Shown here: piece by piece, positions 12,669 to 22,905 of the stretch
Layout: each line of letters opens with the position of its first letter
Numbering within the stretch: the first letter of the stretch is position 1
NCBI GenBank assembly: GCA_037954325.1
Contig: JBBMNZ010000027.1
Location: forward strand, 3,327,501-3,391,500
Source: Fistularia commersonii
Lineage: Eukaryota; Chordata; Actinopteri; Syngnathiformes; Fistulariidae
Direction: 5' to 3'
Length of the DNA stretch: 64,000 bases
Made by a program: the position numbers and the translations under genes
The notes under the pieces: generated by a model
The model's database searches: none
Told to the model about the DNA's origin: nothing
Seen by the model: the letters and a program-made list of their open reading frames with translations, nothing else

Positions 12669-13759
12669 GTTTTTGTTTATAATGCACGTGTAAGAGTATG
12701 TAGGCTTTTCTTGGGGTTTGGGCCGGGTTAATGTGATTTCCGTTACGCTTGTCGGTTCCAGAGACCCGGCTTTGTGAGCAGTGGTCAGGTGAAGCCTGGA
12801 CTCAGCCCCCCTATGGCCATTAGTGTGGAAAGAAGACAACCCAATAAACAAAGAAAAGCTTGATGTGCACAGGTCACTGCACAACCAGCAGTCAAAAAGC
12901 ATCTTGCCCTGCAGATTTTTTAAAGCAATAACATGCAGCGGAGATCTGAGGACTTAAATTACCGGTCACTCTCTCACAGGAGATATTAGGCAGCCTCCGT
13001 GTTGGCCGGGGAGGGCAGCGGCTGCACAGATTTGAGGATTCACAAAGAAAATGTTGTGTTTGTGAGCGTCCCCCGGCTGGGTGGAGGTGGTGGCTGGCGG
13101 GGGAGAAAACACTTTAGACCAAAGGCGTCGAGAGATGTCTGCAAAATGAAAGTTAAATATTATTGATCGACCGTTATTATGTGCTGCTCTTTGTATTTTC
13201 CGCCCTCACTCCGGCTCCCTTTGCATTCCCACCGCATGTTATCCCGCTCTTTAAGAAGCAGCGAGCGCGGAAAAGCGGCGGTAAATCTTTAAGGATTTGA
13301 CTTGCAAAAAGCACCTCATATATTGTTTATGAAAAATAAGCTCGGATTTTCCTCCCTCCACCTGCTTCCGAGCACTTTGGTTTTATTTACTTATTTTTAG
13401 ACCCACGCTAGTTAGGGAGATGTGCACATGTCTGACTAAATCTATACAAATAAAGATAGACTGTGTCCTCATCTGTCATCTCTCATAAGACGAGTCAGAC
13501 CTATTCTACTCACAATAAAGATTCTGTGGGTGACATCTTCAATTGAGTCAAAGAAGCTGCATTTTGTACTTTACCCCTAAAGAAGGAGCACAAAGTGGGG
13601 GTAGGACTGAATAAAAAATGCAGCGAGTGCCATCATAACATTGAAATATTATGAGGGGAAAAATATTTTAAAAAGAATCTGTCACCGTGCGTCAACTCGA
13701 TCCACCCCGCAGAAACCTCCTTTTGTTCGGCGCACGCTGAAGACAAGGGGTAAAGTAGG

Positions 13760-13950
13760 AAAATTACCCTCCGTAATTGGCGTCTTGATCAAGGACGGCG
13801 GTGGCAGCCGAACAATGCAACCTTTAATTTATCAGAACTCATTATGAGCAACCGCTGTAACGCCAGGAGATATTAGAATAAATAGTGACAGAGAGCAGGG
13901 GAATCAAACACTCCGCTGCTGAATGGTTTTGTTGACTGTGTCTTCCCTGA
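13760..13950. promoter_or_regulatory. Candidate conserved noncoding block
   Basis: Repeat-free block with AATTTATC, GAACTCATTATGAGC and GATATTAGAATAAATAG words, and balanced composition that differs from the GC-rich flank after 14120. Possible cis-regulatory element. Conservation is unverified. Confidence 0.25.
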
Positions 13951-13983
13951 AACACTCCGGAGAGTGAAGGATGAAGTGTGTGC

Positions 13984-14000
13984 GTGTGTGTGTGTGTGTG
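13984..14000 (+). repeat. (GT)n microsatellite
   Basis: About eight GT units, directly visible. Confidence 0.88.
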
Positions 14001-15200
14001 AGTCTGATCACAGTTCATCCTAATCACAACCTTGACAGATAAACATGGCATTGAGGAGAGGAGGATATTAATATATATGGGTCCGCCGTGCATTGCCTTC
14101 ACCTTGCTTTGACTGCGACTTTAAAGGGCACGTAGGGAAGTGGCGGGCGGGGGCGGGGGAGGACCCGGCGCCCGCAGCCGTCCCAACAGAACCGAGATGC
14201 TCAACTCCACTCGGCAATAACAGATAGCTCGCAGCTGAGTCGTCAAGTCGAGCGCTCGGGGTCGACAGCTCGGAGCAACAGGAGAAAGCCCTGTCGGCGC
14301 CATTATTTATCTGGGCGCAGGTGATTTTTGAGAGTCAGCAACAAGACGCGCGCCGACCGGAGGGTCACTCGTGGCCGTACAAAGAGATGGGTGTTGGGCG
14401 TGAGGAATGTGGAAGGATTAAGATGTCACTATTTGACTGTTAACAAACACCGCAAACCCGGGTCTGACATTGATGCATGTCTTTACGCCGGGCAGCCAGT
14501 ACAACCTGTGTTTGGACACATCACTTAAGGGAATACAAACGTGTATTTTACTTCTGCAAACTACGCCAAACGGCTAAATGCATCACTGTTGCACAACCGT
14601 CTCGCCAAAATAAATGTTTTTTCAATTCTGATGGGTTTTCCTGATTTCCATCGGGGCGCATTGGAGACCGAAAGGTGGACAAACAAGTCCAGGGGTCCGG
14701 ACCGGCGCCTAAAGCCAAGTTTTGATCGGCGACAGTTTTCCACGAGGGAGGAACCGAGCACAAAATAATAAAAGATAATTATCTACAAGAAAGTACCGAC
14801 AGTTCGCAAGCGAGATAAACTTTATATTTAAAAATCTTCCTCCATCTGTAATCACCCAACAAATCACTTTCTCTTCAGCATCCAGACACTCAGCCGCCTC
14901 CACCTGAGCCCTCAGAGCAAATATACATTTCGTGGAAAAGGTACTACTTTCTGTATTTAAAAAGTATTTTACGTATTCAGCACATGACAAACCCAAGCTA
15001 ATGGTGATGGATGAAACCTCAAGTATGAATGCACAGACGGTGAACACAAACGCACACGCACACGCACAAATATACACACGTTTATATATATGTATTTATT
15101 TATTTATACAATTAATAAAACCAATTTACCTCTTCATTCTTATTTCTTTAAACTCTCCCAAGCTCAGATACAGAGCAAAGTAAATTTGAAATAAAGGTAT
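14001..15200. other. Noncoding unique DNA, no gene seen
   Basis: GC-rich at about 14120-14330, then AT-rich. Small CA-rich DNA lies at 15046-15076. The 122-codon minus-strand frame at 14709-15077 ends within this CA-rich DNA and has no family resemblance. Confidence 0.5.
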
Positions 15201-15210
15201 CACTGTAAAT

Positions 15211-15282
15211 ATATGTCATATATGAAATATGACATATGCATATATATATATATATATATATAAACACACACACACACACACA
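15211..15282 (+). repeat. Inverted repeat plus (AT)n(AC)n compound microsatellite
   Basis: An 11-bp inverted repeat (ATATGTCATAT at 15211-15221 and ATATGACATAT at 15227-15237, 5-nt loop) runs directly into (AT)n to about 15262 and then (AC)n to 15282. All are visible by inspection. AT-dinucleotide DNA of this length can extrude cruciforms. Confidence 0.9.
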
Positions 15283-15530
15283 AACATGCACATTGTGACA
15301 GTGAATAAAATGATACAGAACCTTAAGTGTACATCAGATTGGATTATGATCAAAAAATAGTAATAAAATCTAAATCATTGTCACGTGTGTGCGCGTGCTT
15401 GCTTAAATTTTTCAACGCTCCTGTTTCGATTAGCCTCCTCCCCAGTGAAACATTCATATTTAATCATCTTGTCCCAACTTCCGTTGATACTCCCCCAACC
15501 CTCCATTCACTAAAGATAGTGATGAAAGAC

Positions 15531-15577
<47 letters not shown>

Positions 15578-15578
15578 C

Positions 15579-15627
<49 letters not shown>

Positions 15628-15632
15628 CATAT
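15531..15632 (+). repeat. Long (AT)n satellite with periodic TACAT interruptions
   Basis: About 100 bp of AT dinucleotides. The array is broken at roughly 20-26 bp intervals by ACAT (near 15557, 15577, 15603 and 15627) and once by AAAT near 15583. The recurring interruption suggests expansion of a higher-order unit and not of the dinucleotide alone. Confidence 0.93.
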
Positions 15633-15928
15633 AATTTTTTTATTTGATTTTTTTCCTTTTCTTAATCCCGTGAAAAACCGCTGCAACACAAAAATGTTCT
15701 TCTGAGTTTCCGTGAAATATCTGTGAAATTAGCGTGAAGTGTTGGAGTTTCGGTGCAGAACCTCTTCTCACCTGGAAAATGAGCCCTCTCGTTCTTCACT
15801 ATCCACCTCGATACGGCTAAAATGGATGCCGCACAAGCACAGCCGCTGAAGTGGTAATATACTTCTTGTAAGGGATCAAATTGTCCTCAACATCCCTCCC
15901 CTCTATATTATCCGGGCAACTCCATTGG
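15633..15928. other. Noncoding unique DNA
   Basis: Unique sequence between the AT satellite and the next regulatory-like block. Nothing recognisable. Confidence 0.4.
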
Positions 15929-16075
15929 AGGTGATGAGTGGCTTCCTTGTGCAGTTGATAGTGCATCTCTCATTAGTTCCTGGTGTGTGCAGCAGAGAAG
16001 GGCTAAAGCAGGGTTTTATGGCTAATTTGATATATAGTGCTGAAGACACAGCAGTCTCGCCCCAGACGGGAATAA
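15929..16075. promoter_or_regulatory. Candidate conserved noncoding block
   Basis: Compact repeat-free block carrying TTTTATGG (posterior Hox/Cdx-like), GCTAATTTGATATATAG and CTCATTAG words, set between two repeat-rich intervals. The sharp boundary with the following CA repeat fits a retained functional island. Conservation is not tested. Confidence 0.35.
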
Positions 16076-16098
16076 AAGACAGAGGTCATTGGGGTTCA

Positions 16099-16170
16099 GG
16101 TCACACGCGCACACACACACACGCACACATGCACACATCAAACACACAACTAAACACGTACACACACCCT
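16099..16170 (+). repeat. Imperfect (CA)n repeat
   Basis: Interrupted CACACGCG/CACACATGCACAC repeat, directly visible. Confidence 0.85.
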
Positions 16171-16439
16171 GTCCTGAGCGCCAAGCGGATTCCCGGCTAG
16201 CGCAGTAGGTTGCAGAGATGAGGTTCTTCCTCTGTATTATTTCCATGTCCCCCTCTGGTCCCAGCGACGGGTTCTGCTTGGGGGACTGGAGCTGCACGCC
16301 TGCAAAAAAGCGTGAGCCAGAAGGACGGCGACCCCAGCGGTCCGACACGGCAGGTGGGATATGACTGAAAATCACTCTGTGTCTGCGCAGGGGGTGCAAG
16401 CGACGTCTGCTACCACTCCCCTGTTATTGGAAGTCAGGG

Positions 16440-16925
16440 CTTACTCACACACCCTTTCTCTACATTCCACACACTCCTCCACTCTCATCCACATACATCA
16501 AGAGGCATTTCTGTATGTTGTGGATAACAGTAGATACTCTCTCTCACACACACACACAGCGAGAGCTTATGTGTACGTTGTGTACACAGATGGAAACACA
16601 CATTCATATGCAAAATGTCTCTCTCTCTCTATCACACATGCACAGACGCACACAAGCACACATAAGGAGCATATGTGTACATTGTGTACTCAAATGGAAA
16701 CACAATAATAAGCGCTTTCTCTCTCTCTCACAAACACACATCAGGTGCATGTGTGTACATCAAGTATGTAAACACACACTCGAATGCTCTGTTTCTCTCT
16801 TTCTCTCCCTCTCTCTATCATACACACACTTATTCACACACACATCATGAGCACATGTGTACACTGTGTACACAGATGGAAACACACATATTCATGTGGT
16901 CTCTCTCTCTCGAACACAAACACCC
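16440..16925 (+). repeat. Minisatellite array, units up to about 104 bp
   Basis: A composite unit recurs: a CT run, a CA run, then a core like GAGCATATGTGTACATTGTGTAC followed by ATGGAAACACA. Core starts fall near 16500 (degenerate), 16563, 16667, 16745 and 16849, giving spacings of about 63, 104, 78 and 104. TGTGTACA in the core is nearly self-complementary. Copies diverge, so the array is not very young. The Thr/Ser/His-rich frames through it are artefacts of the repeat. Confidence 0.85.
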
Positions 16926-16955
16926 CCCCCCACACACACACACACACACACACAC
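16923..16955 (+). repeat. C-run plus (CA)n microsatellite
   Basis: Nine C followed by about 12 CA units. Closes the repeat-rich interval. Confidence 0.93.
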
Positions 16956-17394
16956 GTGGAAGAACAGACTAATCTGTCGGAGTGATTCTGCAGGTTTAAC
17001 TCCTGGCATCAAGTCCAGTTAACTGAGAAGACACTTGAACGGCACCAAGCAGCTGACCGCCATGGGCCTCGGAGAGCATACGCTGCTACATACGAGAGCC
17101 GTGCACACCCAGTGTTCATACGAAACGGCTGTTCGGCGAAGTAAAAGAAGCAGATTACAAAAACAATCAAATTACGGCATAAAAGAGCCTCGGCGGGTCG
17201 ACGCCGGCGGAGCTCAGAGGTCTTCCTCTCTCACCCGTCATCGCTACGCTGCTAACCCCGAATGCCGGAGCCTCCTGGCCCGGACCCGGTTACGTTTTTG
17301 GGACGGTCAGAGAGTCAGAGCCGGGGCCAGAGCTTCAAGAGGTGCTTTGTGTTTTCATACGCTCGTCTCAGCCCCCGGAGCGAGCGAGATGGGG
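16956..17394. other. Noncoding unique DNA
   Basis: The 163-codon plus-strand frame that covers most of this stretch (17035-17526) starts at TTG, has an Arg/Ala-rich composition with no motif, and runs on into the next noncoding block. I do not accept it as a gene. Confidence 0.4.
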
Positions 17395-17535
17395 AGATAT
17401 GTAAGAGATAAATCAGCCAGTGCCTCACCTTGGGTCACCGATCACACCAAAGGCCACTGGCAATCTCTATTTGAGACACTGCATTTGCCGCTTCAGGGTT
17501 TTGCTCTCTGGCCCCACTATAAATAAGCATACACC
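17395..17535. promoter_or_regulatory. Candidate conserved block with TATA-like word
   Basis: Repeat-free block with CACCAAAGGCCACTGGCAAT and, near its end, CCCCACTATAAATAAGC, which resembles a TATA box. No initiator or open frame follows convincingly, so I read it as an enhancer-like element with low confidence in any promoter role. Confidence 0.28.
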
Positions 17536-17785
17536 ATCAAACCATGCTTAATAAAACCCCCCTGTGTTTACAAAAGCTAAGATATTACATATGAAAATAT
17601 TCACACTGAAACAAAAGAAGACATCGGGGGAGGGATTAAGAAAAGAGAAGTGGAGTATAATTAAAAGCAAGGATATAATCCAAATATAGATTACATAACA
17701 ATTACGTAACGAAGCGAATGCAAGTTGAGTTAAAGGAAGACTGTGTAGCGTTGAGCATCACAAATAAGCGGAAAAGAAATCACTT
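17536..17785. other. AT-rich noncoding DNA
   Basis: A-rich unique sequence without features. Confidence 0.4.
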
Positions 17786-17935
17786 CCATTTAGCGTTAAT
17801 TCACTGCAGAGACAAGGAGAGGGGCACTCGGAGAGCCAAGACCAGCCCCAAGGCTGAGAGCCCCCTCTTCTAGGAAATGCAAATCTGCAACTAAATTCAT
17901 CATATCTCGATTAGAAGAGATATTTCACTCTGTAT
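17786..17935. promoter_or_regulatory. Candidate regulatory block with POU octamer
   Basis: Contains a perfect octamer ATGCAAAT at 17877-17884, plus AGCGTTAATTCACTG and CATATCTCGATTAGAAG words. Octamers of this form bind POU-domain factors. The block being an enhancer is inference. Confidence 0.33.
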
Positions 17936-18475
17936 GTGCTTTGAAGTTTTTTTTTCTTTTCTTTTTTTGAAAAGGCTTATACATTATATGCTGAGAAATT
18001 TGCTAAAAACACCATGGCAGTGGAAAGGACCAAAAATCTTGGGCACGCGATTGGACGAGGACGTCCTAAAAAATTCAATTTATGACTGTATGTGGAGTGA
18101 TGGGTTATAATAAAAATAATTCATGTTTAAAATTTGGCAAGTGGAAACCCTGCAAAGTCCACAGCCAATCACAAATGTACCGAAATGAAGAAAGAAGAGG
18201 AAAAAGACAAGAAAACATCTGTTCCATTGCACCTCTGAATTCATTTCATAGTTTTTACGGTACACAATATTGTCTGCGTGTCTAACGTTCACGAGAGACA
18301 GATAATGCAGAAAATGAAGGCGCATTTCAGCCACTGGATTCTGATGAAAGCAACGACTAAATGAAAGCATGCCAAAAATAATTCAATAAAAACGGAACAG
18401 AATCCATCCAAAATGACAAAGGGAGAACGAAAGAATGTAACCGAGAAAATATGTGTGACGTAAGTCGGCAGACGG
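17936..18475. other. AT-rich noncoding DNA
   Basis: A T-rich tract at about 17948-17968, then unique A-rich DNA. No feature recognised. Confidence 0.45.
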
Positions 18476-18900
18476 TGAATTGCAGCCCGGAGACCCCTTT
18501 GCGGGGAGGATGGCGTCCCACTCAGGAGGAATTCTAGTTTGGGAGCTGCCAAGAAACTGCCTTTGTCCCCGGCCTGCCTAGAGGACAGCCTGTCAACCGC
18601 GTGCTGCCTTCAGTGTGACGGCTCTCCTTCTTTTTCTCCTCCCTCCTTTCCTCTTAGGTGTCATAATGTCAGCAGACCAAGCCCAGATGGAGGTGAGATG
18701 GGAGTAATAAAGAGTGATCTGCAGGGAGCGGAGCGGGGAGGGTGGGGGGGTCGCGTGAACACATTGTCGTGCCGCAATGGCACGGTGGGGCCCGCTGTAT
18801 CGGGAGAATGCTTCTGCGCTGACGGAGCGCTGCAGGTGATACATACAATTACATGACATGGAGGAACCCTGACAGGCCGACGCCCACGGGCGGCCGCCAT
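18476..18900. promoter_or_regulatory. Candidate conserved noncoding block
   Basis: Balanced block of about 420 bp holding TCATAATGTCAGCAGACCAAG, GGGAGTAATAAAGAGTG and GATACATACAATTACATGAC segments. A pyrimidine tract ending in TCTTAG (18657) resembles a splice acceptor but opens no useful frame. Enhancer-like in texture. Conservation is untested. Confidence 0.33.
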
Positions 18901-19149
18901 GTTTGTGTTTGAGCGAGCCAGAAAGAGACAGAGGGCGAGAGAGAGATGGAGTTATAGCTTAGAAATAACATACAACTAATAAGAATATCATTGCTTTTCT
19001 TGTTTTTTCTTATTATGGGTCAGCCAATCATGAATAATCCCAGTGAAGATTCATCTCCCTTCAGCCAATCACCTGCCTCCATCTGACCATCCCTCCGCAT
19101 CCATCTTCTCTCACACCCATTAACTTCCACACAGCAGTGGTTTCGGTTG
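18901..19149. other. Noncoding unique DNA
   Basis: GA-rich start (18913-18950), then unique sequence with two copies of CAGCCAATCA (near 19021 and 19063), a CCAAT-type word. No gene seen. Confidence 0.45.
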
Positions 19150-19375
19150 ATGTTTTCGGGGGCGCAACCAGCGACCTATCCGAGTGTCCCTATCCGGAGG
19201 TCAGGGGTTCGGCTCCTGGCGCTTCCTGTTAGCACGCCCGAGTGTTCTCGATTGGTCTGGTTAGTTCCTTGCATCGCAGCTCCGTGTGTGTGAACCGATG
19301 AATGCGATCCAGTCTAAAGCGCTGTGAGGTGTGGAAGCGCTTTATAAGTTGAGACCATTTAACGACTGTGTAATA
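19150..19375 (+). mobile_element. Degraded tRNA-derived SINE, second type
   Basis: A B-box-like GGGGTTCGGCTCCTGGCGC near 19205 is followed by GTGTGTGTGAACCGATGAATG. The 3' end has the familiar fish motif AAAGCGCTGTGAGGTGTGG then AAGCGCTTTATAAGTTGAG. The 3' end differs from the element at 10050, so this looks like another non-autonomous retroposon family. The A box is weak and the copy is old. Confidence 0.65.
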
Positions 19376-19790
19376 ATAAAAAAATCAGCCGGTATTAAGA
19401 TGTTTCCATCTGTGACGCTAACTCTGAGACATTCCAGAACACGGGTCGATGTGCACGGTGGGGGACTGGGATAGACTGCGGCGAATAAAAAAATAAAAAG
19501 GCGTTGTTTGAGTTACCCAGATGGAATGGCTGCTGACTTGGAGATTGTTGTTGATACACTTAATATGTCTGATTGTTGTACAGGAGCTTAAACCCGCTCT
19601 TTGTATTTTGATTTTTTTTTAATTTTATTTTAAAGAGCTATAAGCTCGCTGTGTTTCAGATATTTATTTTCCTCCTGAAACGTAACCGAATTCACGAGAA
19701 AGATACAAAAACGTATTTTTGAGCCGGAAGGGTCGAGCGAGTCAGCGGTGCATTTAAGTGCGGTACGTATTATCAAACACTTTCACGCCC
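19376..19790. other. Noncoding unique DNA
   Basis: AT-rich unique DNA with A/T runs near 19376 and 19613. Nothing recognised. Confidence 0.4.
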
Positions 19791-19975
19791 CAGCGGAACA
19801 TTGGGCCTCTGGTTGGCTGCAGGTAACGCACAGCGGGTCCTTCCTGTGACACAAACATTTGAAAAGCCCACATTACACGAATGCATCTCCAGAGAGATTG
19901 GTCATCAAATGCATCGCGGCTAAACATATGCAATTGGTTTAAGGAGGTCTAAGTCAGTGGGGGGTGGGGGCGTTT
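19791..19975. promoter_or_regulatory. Candidate conserved noncoding block
   Basis: Repeat-free block with GGTTGGCTGC, GAGATTGGTCATCAAATGCAT and ATGCAATTGGTTTAAG (CCAAT-type words on the reverse strand). Low confidence. Confidence 0.22.
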
Positions 19976-20600
19976 TAGCCATTCTCCAAGAGAGACACTA
20001 AAAATTACTTTTTACTTCTTTTTTTCCTCATTCTTTTGTTGTCCAAAGTTACACTCCCAAATATCCTAATCACGCTGTTCCATCGGCTTAAATTATGCCG
20101 GCAAAACATCTTAAAAGAGGACAGGACTGTCATACTCATCGAAAATCTAAATGTATAAACTTCTTACACAGGAAGTGAAACGACTGCCGTGACGGAGTGT
20201 GCGGAACGATAAATAGTGGAGTTGCTCTTCGGGTCTATTGAATCCTTTAGTGTCACGGCATATTTTGAATTCCCTTTGGAGTTGAGCTACGGTGCCTCTG
20301 TGAGCATCAGCCTCGCCGTCAATGGCCACTTCAGTTCGGTAATTACACTTAGACTTGAAAGTGTTCTGAAATCCAACTGATTGGTGGCAAACTTCCCGCG
20401 CTGGATAAATATGTGCCGAGCCAGAGCTCCGGAATGTGACTCTTGTTTTTGTCAGCGGGGGAGTGTGAGATTGTGAGATTCCTTGGTAATCTCTTTAAAA
20501 GGTATGTCAGATATTTGCACCATTAATAATGTCTAATGTAAGAACAGGACTGGAAAAAGAAAAACAGACATGATATTACCAAGTTACGACACACAAAGGG
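19976..20600. other. Noncoding unique DNA
   Basis: Unique DNA up to the next SINE. No open frame above 61 codons and no recognisable element. Confidence 0.45.
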
Positions 20601-20607
20601 GGGGCCT

Positions 20608-20950
20608 TCACAGTTTTGAATGTGTCATACATGTCCAGAACAGGGTGCAACAATGGTTGTAGGTCCCCCTATGACACAGGAATCGCAGAGTGAATGGCTT
20701 CAAGTCTCTATATGCGTGTGAATGAGCAAGTGAATAGTATGTCTCTCTATATGTGAATGAGCGAGTGAATGGTAGTATGTCTATATTAGACGTTTGAATG
20801 AGAGTGGATGGTTGTATGTCTCTATATGATGTGCGAATGAGAGAGCGGATGGCTTTATGTCTATATTTGGCTCTGTGATAACCCAGCGAGGGGTCCAGGG
20901 TGACAGCTGGGAGACCCCAGGATGAGCGGTAAAGAAAATGAACGAGTGAA
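20608..20950 (+). mobile_element. SINE 3' portion with internal repeat expansion
   Basis: Shares the body and tail of the 10050-10360 element: GTGAATGAGCGAGTGAATGG, then TATGTCTCTATAT, then CTCTGTGATAACCCAGCGAG, then AGGATGAGCGGTAAAGAAAATGAA. The tRNA-like head is missing or unrecognisable. The middle module is amplified in tandem. The 138-codon minus-strand frame comes from this element. Confidence 0.78.
20681..20865 (+). repeat. Minisatellite of about 40-bp units inside the SINE
   Basis: About five diverged copies of GTGAATGAGCGAGTGAATGG plus TATGTCTCTATAT, ending near 20710, 20752, 20788, 20827 and 20864. The normal element has one copy of this module, so it expanded locally after insertion. 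Confidence 0.85.
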
Positions 20951-21239
20951 AGAATAAATATCCTTCTTCTCCAAAGAATATCAGCATCATGTCGCTGGTG
21001 GTAACTGAAGAATCCTGATATCATAAGCTGGGCAAGTGAAAAACAAAAAATCGAGGGGGGGGGACTATGAGTAGCTTACTTGAAGAATTAATTCTGTCTC
21101 CTGGGAAAGCTGGACTTGTGATGCCTCATTTCACAAATGTACCTCAGACACTTTGTTCGCTTTTTTTTTAACACTTCATCATTGAGAAAAACACAGCTGC
21201 GCAGTAATATGGAGGGGAAATGAAGTTAGAAGGCAAAGC
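20951..21239. other. Noncoding unique DNA
   Basis: Unique DNA with a short G-run near 21055-21063 and a T-run near 21161. Nothing recognised. Confidence 0.4.
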
Positions 21240-21610
21240 CATCATTAGTCTTTAGATGAAATCAGATGAGAGCGAGTGTTCAAGCGTCATTATCCAGACC
21301 CAGATTTTATGAGCAAACATTGTGCTTCGGTACGGGCTGCATAATAAGCTCCTCCACCCTCTGGGAGTGGCGCGGCGGTGTTGTGATAAACCTCTTCCAT
21401 CAGCGTGCGTCTGCACCGGCGAAATAACAGAATGTGACACCGCCTCACCTGGGTGAAAGCAAAACTCTGGAGAGCAGCAATACAAAATGTATGTTTATAG
21501 CTGTGTTTCAACTTGGTAATTACATAACCTCTATTATCATAATAGATCGGGCCAATTTCAATTGGTGAAGAAATAAGGGGTGATTACGTTTCGCCGAGCT
21601 GACTGAAACC
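21240..21610. promoter_or_regulatory. Candidate conserved noncoding block
   Basis: Repeat-free block with GATTTTATGAGCAAACATTGTG, GGCTGCATAATAAGCTCC and TTGTGATAAACCTC, which resemble Hox/Cdx and forkhead words. The pair of overlapping minus-strand frames here has no family match. Candidate enhancer only. Confidence 0.3.
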
Positions 21611-22785
21611 GAAATTAAAAATATTAACATCTTCCTGTTGCGCTCCTCATACTTCCACCATGAGGTAGGCCCGGATGGTGTGCAACGTTCTCATTGCCAG
21701 AAAAGGTTAAACTTAAGGATTAACATGTGTAATTAACATGTGTTCCCAATAACGCTGCGTTGCCATAACTGATGCGCTCACAGTATTGCGCGGTGTCGGG
21801 CATCCAGCGCGCTCGCTCACATCCATTCACCAGAACAAGGGGGAGAAACTTTACGAGCTCTGCGGCCGAGGCCTGGCTCTGATAAGCACAACAATAGAAA
21901 CAGATGTTTCTGTTGTTTGTCAGCGCTAGTAGTGGAAACACCTTTGTCCGAGAGCGCTGAGCGTTGTGATGTTGCCCGAACCGCTGTGTAGAAGTACATT
22001 TTTTATTTTTCAAATGGCTTAAAAATCCCATTTCTAAAGTCAAAGAGATGCAAAGAACAGACACACGGCAGAGAGAAGAATCAAAACATGACAAAATCGG
22101 TCCGTGCAGCTGATTAATTACTGTTCTGGGGATTTTAATATGAATGTGTGCATACAGTACAGTTACATATTACTGTATGGCATATACGTGATGTTTTTTT
22201 TAACATACGATTATAAAGTACCGCTGCCATCTAAATAAAGTTGCCCGACTGGCAGAACCAAGTATTGTGGAGAAAAGTGCCAAAATACATTAGGCTGTAA
22301 GTATTTGGGTGTCACAAGTCCATCATGTCTTCGACACGTCTTTGACCTAAAAAAGCTCAGCTCCATGACGACCGGCTCCAGTGCTCCGAAGGGCAAACAC
22401 AACATAAAGTTAGCGGTGAGTACGGGGGACGGGGGTGAGTTGAGGCCAGCTGCTAAAGCTCCATCTCAATGGTAAGGATATTATGCTGTTTTTGTTTTGT
22501 TTTGTTTTTTCCAACTTTTCCATTTTGCCCTTTAAATGACCCGGTCCATAATACAGGGGCACATTAAAACTTACTTCTTATCCTCCGTTATTTGGTGTGG
22601 AGGTCAGCGAGGAGGCCGGGACAGGTCTGACCTCCGCGCATGAGCCTCCGAAAGAGAACACGACCCCCGTCTTAAATACGCCATTCCTCGTTCTGCCTGC
22701 TGTCAGCAAACGGAGAGCCGGAGGATGAAATACGCTCGACAGGGTCGGAAATCGACACGTGGTTTTGTTTTGGTGCAACGTAGCC
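21611..22785. other. Noncoding unique DNA
   Basis: Includes the 124-codon minus-strand frame at 21720-22094, which lacks any recognised domain, an imperfect (TTTTG)n near 22489-22507, and a weak first-exon-like signal at 22365-22415 (see findings). Confidence 0.4.
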
Positions 22786-22905
22786 TAGAAGAGAACCACA
22801 AACAGGGTGTTTACAGATCTCACCAGGCTCCCCACATGTGATTAAAGTAATGTTTAACAGACCAATTAGGGTTTTATGGGAGGGCGGCTGCAGGAGGGCT
22901 GGCAC
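22786..22905. promoter_or_regulatory. Candidate conserved noncoding block
   Basis: Short repeat-free block with CACATGTGATTAAAGTAATG and AGACCAATTAGGGTTTTATGG, which holds homeodomain-like CAATTA and TTTTATGG words. Candidate enhancer. Confidence 0.32.

Larger units (their letters stand above)
11861..13755. other. Noncoding DNA, partly CpG-dense
   Basis: About 12310-12600 is CpG-dense relative to its flanks, with a good acceptor-like TTCTTTTGTATCTTCAG ending near 12534 but no open exon after it. Poly-A 12291-12307 and poly-T 12654-12668 flank this interval. The remainder (12900-13755) is unique DNA with no recognised feature. Confidence 0.45.

Noticed and set aside
16440..16925. CRISPR-like array
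   Set aside because: The repeats are diverged CT/CA-rich minisatellite units with no constant repeat and unique spacer pattern, in eukaryotic DNA.
16361..17022. Thr/Ser/His-rich open frames of 111-115 codons
   Set aside because: Direct translation of the CT/CA minisatellite in three registers.
17035..17526. 163-codon plus-strand open frame
   Set aside because: Begins at TTG, is compositionally Arg/Ala-rich and continues through a noncoding-looking block. No motif.
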